NCBI GenBank assembly: GCA_964036275.1
Contig: OZ038436.1
Location: forward strand, 4,744,936 to 4,808,935
Source: Litoditis marina
Taxonomy: Eukaryota; Nematoda; Chromadorea; Rhabditida; Rhabditidae
Reading direction: 5' to 3'
Length of the DNA: 64,000 nucleotides
Positions within the stretch are counted from its first letter, which is position 1; the number at the start of each line of letters is the position of its first letter. This document shows positions 57,301-64,000 of this stretch, piece by piece. The notes under the pieces were generated by a model. The model saw only the letters and a program-made list of their open reading frames with translations, did not search any database and was not told the DNA's origin. A program made the translations under genes and the position numbers.

Positions 57301-60300
57301 ATTTATGGTAAACAAGCAAAGGTGAAAAATATGTCAATATGTGCAAACGGACAACTTTTGATTGGAAAGAAAACCAAAGAACAATGTAAGTCACAAATCA
57401 ATACTTCTTGATTTCGACTCGCCTCACCACCTTACTCAAGTATGGTAAAGGTGAAAGGTTATGTGTGCATTAAGTGCAAACTCACAAATGGCCCTCCGAT
57501 AGTTCTCAATCTGATGTTGTTGTCTGGCGTAGTCGATGTTCGGACCCTTGATCACAGCGAACATTGGATAGAAACTGAATACAACCATTTAGAGAGAATT
57601 CAACAATGACATTCATACCCCAGTAAACTTGTCCGCATAGTCACAAAAAATCAGGAAACGGGCCAATTTTTCGCCGAAAACAATAAAATCGGTCTAGGGG
57701 GGGGGGGGGGGGGAGGGCTATAGTAATGTAAACCAACCTGAAGTACTTGTCCCTAGCCTGCAGGAACTTTGCGGGAGCCGTGTGTTCGGGGAGAACATCG
57801 GACAGTTCCAGTCCAATGGAGGCCCGTTGCATTCCCAGAACAGACAGGAACAGCAAAAGACACGATGAGATGCCCACGAAAATCTACAAAACATAATCTA
57901 TACACAAACTGACATTGGTGGGAAGAGAAGAAAGTATTCTCATGAAAAACATGAACAATCTTATGCCTATCCATATAACATAGCGGAAATCTATAAACAA
58001 ACTGGTATTAAAAAAGCAGTCTGGTCAAAGTTGTTCAAATCCTCATGCTTACTGCACACACCGAAACCAAAACACTACACGTCACCACGTTTCCCTACAA
58101 AAATTTGATAAGCAACTGTGAAATGCACCCAAATGAGCAAAGACGGGCAAATGTTTCAGCTCATCTATAAATAGCCCCACGTACCCTGAATGACTTCTGG
58201 TTCAACAGCGGAATGTAGAATGTGCGGATGAAGTGGTGTAGAATAGAAGAAGTCTCCGTCGGCTCCTCTTCCATTTCCTTGTAGATCATCGGAATGTCGC
58301 GGCACGAAGATGTATCTCCGACGGTACGTTTCTGCTGCAAATAACACAAGAGTTTATAAGATTTCATACAAAGATCATCAAATAACGGTCCAAAGCAGGC
58401 AAAAGCTGCATTTCGATTTCGATCGGCAAACTCAAGTTCATAGTCCACTCCGACACGAAACTCTATACTTCAACTCCTATTTGAAAGGTTGACAAACTTT
58501 CAAAACATTCTAGGGTCGTTAATCGAGTTCAAAATTACGAGCTTTCGAGTTTTGGAAAATTTCGAGTTTTTTCGAGTTCGACTTCCACAACCCTAATTCA
58601 ACTGTCGCACGCACTACCGAAATCATATGAAAGTGTTCTCTACTCTACAAAATGACAAAACAAGATACAAACCTGTACATGTGGCTTGGTGATCATGGAA
58701 TAGGTTTCCTCTCGCGTGTCCCCATACAAACAGCACAAAACGTCACGACGGCCCGCCTTGCGACGACGCAAATCAATCGATATTATCGCCTGCAAATGAA
58801 GAAATCAATAGACGGAAGACAAAAAGAAGAGAACAAATGTTGGGACAGTTTAAAACTTCACGCTCATCTTCAAACAGACACAGGTAGAGCAAAACACCTG
58901 AACATCAAAACATGACGAAGAACACCTACCAGTAAAGCATTAAATCATACACCGCCAAGGTCCCTCATAAAAGGGGGTGTCGCGAACAAATCCTTGTTAA
59001 AAGTAGGGATCGCGAGCTGTTAACTAACGAGTTTTATACAAAATCACCTATAATCTCACGGAAAAGAGTTGAATATCGCCGTTTGGGGGGGGGGGGGGGG
59101 GAACACGGAGGGGTCGCGAAAGGTTTGAAGGATTAAGAGGCCCTTGGCGGCGTATGAAATAAGAAATCGTTGCAAATGATATACAAATGATAATATTGGA
59201 TAAACTCACCGGATAAATGGTGAGAATAGCAATAAAGTTGAATGTGAGTAGAATGGAGCTTTGAGCACAGAACGAGCGAAGAGCCGGAATAGGAAGCATT
59301 GTACCTGGAAAAGGATTCGAATAAGGCAAAAACAGACAATTGACAGTCTTATTCCCATATGCAACCTTTCCACATAACCAACAAATCTATAAAAAATGTT
59401 ATTAAATTACTACAGTCGATGTCACCGATCATTAAAATTTTTTAAATTCTACATTTTGGCTTTTCTGCCAAAATGGCTATGATGAACACCGCCTCGTAAT
59501 GAAGCAACGTGAATAAATAAAATTAAATACGGTACGTTTCTCAAAGAAATTCTCAAATTCAACCGAAAACGACAAAACGAACCAGCAAGGAAGGAGAGAA
59601 TGTTGTTGATCGACGTGCACAGGAGACTCATTCCCGTCTCTCGCATCAGGATTCCCATCTCGTGTTTCCCAGTCATCCTCACCACATCGTGGTAGTTGTG
59701 CAACAACATGAACATGTTGTCGACACCGATTCCGAGGGTCAGGAACGGCACGATCTGAAACATACACAGCAATTAGATCCAGCTCGGCGAATTGTGGAAA
59801 TTTAATCAGGTTCTTGTACTTGTAAATAAAAGGTTAATGTGTGAGTAAGACAGTGAGGTACGACAATATATTTTAGAACCAGATGGTGATTAGAAAACAT
59901 GAAACTCAGCTAATCCTGTTTCCAACAAAAACTTTTTTTATAGGTCGAAAGCTACTTTTTTCCTGCCACTTGAACCATGATCAATGCTTCTGATGTATAG
60001 AAAAATAATAATGAACAAGCAAACTGCTGCTTTGAATGTTGCTACTTGTAGAAATGTACTTTAAAAAGCACATAATTACACAATAGTTGTAGTTTAATGA
60101 ACCAACCTGAGTGGTAGCAGCGTTGAATTCGATGCCAAACCAGGTGGCCAGTCCGAGTCCGGAAACGGAGGCATAAGTGACGGTGAGAACCCCGGCTAAC
60201 GCTAATCCCATACAGGATTCAGAGGCCGGCAGACAACGCTCTCGCTTCATTTGGGTGAACATCGCGTAGGCCAACTGAAGTACATGGGGGTTAGAAAAGT

Positions 60301-62841
60301 TATCCATACAATCACGAAACGCAGTGGAAAACATTGAATCATTGTCAGATTATATAAACAGAAAAAATTTCACAAAAATATAAAGAGAAACCAATGTTTT
60401 TACATACAAAACGTTGTGGGGTGATCATATATTCGGGAAAACAAAGCTAGTCACAGCTTTGACCGAGAAAAACTGCAACTGAATTTTTTTTCGATCATTT
60501 GAAACTGAGAAAACATGGAAAAGCACGTACCATCAACCCGTATCCGATGAATATGATGGTGTAGTTGAACTGGCAATAGTCCTTTAACATATCCGCGATA
60601 GAAGTCGATGCCAACGGGTGGATTGTACGTCGAATCTCGCCCTGCAAACGAATAATCTAGAAACAATCTAGAGAAAACAGTAAACAAGCAACAACTGTTC
60701 TAATTGCTGAAAATAACTTAGAACAGAAACACATTTACTCACAAGAATATGCACAATGTCTAAACAAAGAACCACAAGCCGCTCATTGATATAGTGAAAT
60801 CTTCCTATACTTCCATAGCCCAATCCATGCATTTTCTATACTATGCGCCCCCCACCTGCTCGTCCTTGTTGTACTTGTGTTCGTACATTCGATTGGTGAA
60901 GTTTCGCTGCCAGGTGGTGATGATCTCCTCTGCCATCTTGTCGTTCCAATCATGGAGGTCCCGGGCCGTCTTGAACGACTTCTTCTCCTCTTCTGTCATG
61001 TTGATCTGCAATTGGATAAAGCGTATTTACTGTTCCCTAGATTTATCATGGTAAACATCACAAATTGCCAGCTTAGTGCATCTTAACAAAAGGTCAGACA
61101 AACAAAAAGAGTGTAAAGGTAGACTACACTATCATGTTTTCAATATCAAACTGAACACTTTTACAACAAAATATTATAGAACGAAAAAAGCTTGGAGAAA
61201 AAGTTGGTTCTATTCTATAGTTTGTTTCACCCACTCATAACCCTCTACAGTAATATGCTGAACCTTCTGGCCCAAAGTTTGGAATGTTGGCGTTTTTGGA
61301 TTCGCACCAAATTGTGGTAGTGTGTTAAGCACCTTCACTACTACAAAGTCTGAAAGTTTTAAACCATAACAATTGATTATTCATTAGAAAAAACCTCAAT
61401 AATGTTCGACGGATTACTGTAGAAGGACATCGATTAGTGAAATAGAGTATACGTACATGAGGCATGACTATTGCAAACACTACCCTTACAATTTCATCTC
61501 GAAAAAAGGCGAATTCCCCTAAATACCCAACAAAAAACCCGTACCCTGTTCTTGAAGCGGATGTAAACATCCTCGGGACTGGCAACAAGAAATACACTTT
61601 GGAGGGCGTCGGCAAAGTTCAAGGGAGCTCCCACTGATGGCCTGCGGGCACCTGCAATCATACAGTCATGAGAACATTCAATTAGGTTATTGCACCAGTT
61701 CAACATTTCCTTCAACATTCATTCAAGAAGTTAGAACACTGAGAACGATGTGAAACGAAAACTCAAATTTGTATTCATGAAATTGCAAAACTGATTTTTC
61801 ACGCTGAGTACGTAGTGTGCTGCTGTGCTCCCAGCCAAACTTTACTGTTGTAATAAATATAAAATAGGAAATGATGACCACGAACCTCCGAGAATCATAT
61901 CCACCGGCCAATGCAGAACTTCCGAGGCAAAACCGGGACAACCGCCACCCATTACTGAACCGAAATCCGGGAAACGAGGCAGTTCCGACTGGAGAAAATA
62001 GATCGTATTAGTATACTGTGATTTGTGATTTGCTATGCACTGTGCTCGATGTTACCCAGAGCCAAACCACTTACTCTAACTGATTACACACTTACATACG
62101 GTATATAGAATCACAATAACAAGATTTATAAACAAGACTACGCCGATTGTGTTATTGGCGGTCATTATCTGTCAGTTGTCCTTTCGCATCAATTTGAATC
62201 CAACTATTAATCCTTGTATTACATACACTAAACTGGTGTGACATATAAGCAGTGAGTGTTACATTCGACCGCGCTAAGATTGGTCTAATATTCACAATTC
62301 TATTCGAAATGAACTTAACATCAGAATAGTAACATTTTCGGAACTGCGACAGATTTCTATTAACAAAATTAATAAAAACACAAATAAAACAACAAAAGGA
62401 AAACAACGAACCTCCTTGAGAAATTCGCCCAGTCGATCTTTGTTGGCAGACATCCAATTCATCATTCCACTCCGTTTTCCCGCGCATTTCTTCTCTGTAA
62501 ACAAAAACAAACAGTAAAAATATAATTATGAGTTGAGAGAATTACGATCCCGTAACCATGATAACTTGATAATTCTACGCATGAACACTTGACCAGATTG
62601 AACAAACCAAAACGTATAAAATCAAAATTTCTCACACAAATACACCACTCACTCTGTTCTTTAGCCAGTTTCTCAGCCACCTTGACAGGGTCTTCTGTGG
62701 TTGTGGTGGGGGCCGAAGTGGTGGTTCCGGCGGGAGTGGCGGTAGTCGGAAGAGAAGAAAGAGACTCGATGGGAACGGCTGGGTGCATCTCCATAGAAGG
62801 GTCAGATGAAACGTCACGACGCTTTCGCTTTCCCCAGGAGT
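54397..62841 (-). CDS. ptc: Patched homologue, copy 2 (partial, 20 intact exons)
   Basis: Second copy of the same gene, cut by a 200-N gap at its 3' end and by the window edge at its 5' end. Exons, minus order: 62841-62653, 62494-62412, 61988-61886, 61651-61545, 61005-60856, 60641-60531, 60274-60107, 59754-59583, 59304-59210, 58789-58673, 58334-58185, 57883-57738, 57574-57486, 56954-56831, 56552-56447, 56090-55996, 55786-55513, 55279-55186, 54863-54716, 54501-54397. Exon boundaries match copy 1 throughout. Here the frame is open across the sterol-sensing domain: VTYASVSGLGLATWFGIEF, then FLTLGIGVDNMF, then [14 protein letters not shown]. The conserved Leu-Gly before the TM4 aspartate is present, whereas copy 1 reads Pro-Arg. 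Missing pieces are the two C-terminal exons (in or past the gap) and the nine N-terminal exons (right of 64000 or absent). Either this is the functional paralogue, or it is the better-sequenced haplotype of one gene. Confidence 0.92.
56989..57220. mobile_element. 232-bp TA-target MITE in Patched copy 2, first
   Basis: Ends TACTCTGTTTCACCAATCG and GGGTGAAACGAACTA with inner arm TACAGTAATCC/TTACTGTAGA. TA is at 56987-56988 and 57221-57222. Patched copy 1 lacks it in the matching intron, although the surrounding intron is also diverged. Confidence 0.8.
58511..58597. mobile_element. CTCGAAA-array transposon remnant in Patched copy 2 intron
   Basis: Orthologous to the insertion at 11102-11169. 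The left end reads TAGGGTCGTTAATCGAG here. The extra TTTCGAG unit shows array length changing after duplication. Confidence 0.6.
61218..61449. mobile_element. 232-bp TA-target MITE in Patched copy 2, second
   Basis: Same length and ends as 56989-57220 in opposite orientation, with TA at 61216-61217 and 61450-61451. Copy 1 reads straight through at about 15130-15145. Confidence 0.85.
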
Positions 62842-63536
62842 CTGACATAGACAAACAAAGTGAAACCACCGAGAAAGAAAACTTACTAGTAAAACACATA
62901 CAACTACTATAGTTGAATCATTAATTAGGTTATTTATTTGAACAAAATATATTGTGTCACTAGGACGTTTTGGGTGTTTTAGTTAACTCTTCGTTCCGAC
63001 GTTTCGTCTTGAATCAGGGTCGAAACGATTTTTGAGTACATCTTTTACTGAGCACATTCATACAACTATAGTTGAAGCCGCCATGTTCCGCTGTCTATGA
63101 GCCTCGGCATCAAACGTAGACGTAGGGCGACTTTGTTGCATTTGAACACTGAATCACCCGTTTTTCTTCAAAAACGAGCGTTTGAACTGACCCAGTTTCA
63201 GAAAAGTTCACCTTTACTGGTGGAAATCTCACTTTTCACCCATTTTCATAGTATATTCACCCAGGTAAAACACCTGATTTCCAAAAAATTTCTGTTGACA
63301 ATATAGTCGCCCCACATATGCTCGGCATGTTGTAATATATTGTTGGGTTTCTTTTTTCTGAACCGTACTCGAGGCGGTATTGATACATTATTTGAGTGGC
63401 CACGTTTCGGCGGATTCGATTTCATTTATATCTACCACCGAACATTATTTTGATTCGAAAACATGGAACTAATGTACGATTTTTCCCAACTAAAACCATC
63501 AATTATCTTCAAAAAGACAGGAAACCAACCCTACAC

Positions 63537-63830
63537 CCGTACACCAGCAAGGTTGTCCGAATAGTCAGAAAAATTCGAAAAATTTCGCCTACTTTTTCGC
63601 CGAAAATAAGAAAATCGGTCACCTTTGATGGAAAATTCTGAATTTTCACGTGTTCACATCTGAAAACGGCTTACTTTTTGTCGCTCAGACCATACTGGTG
63701 TATGCCTACACCAGTAAGGTCCAACTAGTGGACAAAAAGCAGTCCGTTTTCGAATTCAAACACGTAAAATAGACAAATTTTCCAGTCGGTTTTCTGACTA
63801 TTCGGAATCGGAACACTCTACCGGCGTAGA
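63537..63830. mobile_element. Two tail-to-head hAT-like MITEs in Patched copy 2
   Basis: The 63537-63702 and 63705-63828 units both carry the CACCAGTAAGG/CTTACTGGTG ends. They correspond to 17668-17803 and 18129-18262 of copy 1 without the foldback between them. Confidence 0.65.
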
Positions 63831-63851
63831 AAGACAGGAAACAAACCATAG

Positions 63852-64000
63852 GTGAAATACCCCCTCATTATGATATTGAATGATGCTCACTTTTACCCGA
63901 TTCCGATTGTGCTACGATCACTTTTTTGGATGAATGTTGAAGATTCTAGGCAAAACAACTATTAATTTGTGTTTTCGAGGCTGCAAATACTCACTTTTGG
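63852..64000. mobile_element. Mutator-like MITE, truncated by window end
   Basis: Inverse orientation of 25445-26252. It begins GGTGAAATACCCCC and contains GATGCTCACTTTTACCCGATT. It occupies the place where the next Patched exon would be expected, so that exon may lie just right of 64000. Confidence 0.65.

Noticed and set aside
63831..64000. Claim that Patched copy 2 is truncated at its 5' end
   Set aside because: The window ends inside a MITE, so the next exon may lie just beyond 64000.
1..64000. CRISPR arrays, operons, bacterial genes or viral genes
   Set aside because: No regularly spaced direct repeats, ribosome-binding sites or viral protein signatures were seen; spliced genes and MITEs show an animal genome.

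Overview
This is a eukaryotic, almost certainly animal, genomic window. It is about 60 to 65% A+T, has spliced genes with introns of about 100 to 4,800 bp, 3' splice sites that mostly read TTTCAG or TTTGCAG, and a dense load of short non-autonomous DNA transposons. The splice-site style and the transposon load fit a nematode or another ecdysozoan. The species cannot be named from the sequence.

Layout. (1) 1-6087: repeat-rich intergenic DNA with SINE-like units, a 570-bp transposon with an 8-bp target duplication, and two weak exon-like islands. (2) 6088-28325, minus strand: a complete Patched (Hedgehog receptor) homologue in 31 coding exons, about 1,375 residues. It carries several 1-nt indels at 11.85-12.87 kb that break the frame inside the sterol-sensing domain. 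(3) 28326-43468: mostly gene-free. It holds a possible extra 5' exon (35110-35443), a GC-box/CCAAT promoter-like patch, a 3.2-kb foldback element with a tRNA-like sequence in each 850-bp arm, a 533-bp foldback element, poly-C/poly-G blocks and other inverted-repeat elements. (4) About 43469-53065, plus strand: an SLC17-type major-facilitator anion transporter, diverging from Patched. (5) 53066-54310: intergenic DNA, a fragment of a second SLC17 exon on the minus strand, then a 200-N gap. (6) 54311-64000: a second copy of the Patched locus, minus strand, 20 exons visible (54397-62841). Its exons are intact where copy 1 is shifted. The last two exons fall in or beyond the gap, and the first nine are not in the window.

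The two Patched copies are near-identical in exons and much of the introns, so the duplication is recent, or the two are alleles placed side by side at a scaffold join. Comparing them gives natural filled/empty-site pairs. These define several transposon families with their target duplications: 8 bp (hAT-like), TA (mariner-like), TTAA (piggyBac-like) and 9 bp (Mutator-like). Functionally, the window offers one Hedgehog-receptor-type sterol/lipid transporter (two copies) and one SLC17 organic-anion transporter. Nothing in the sequence shows that they act together.
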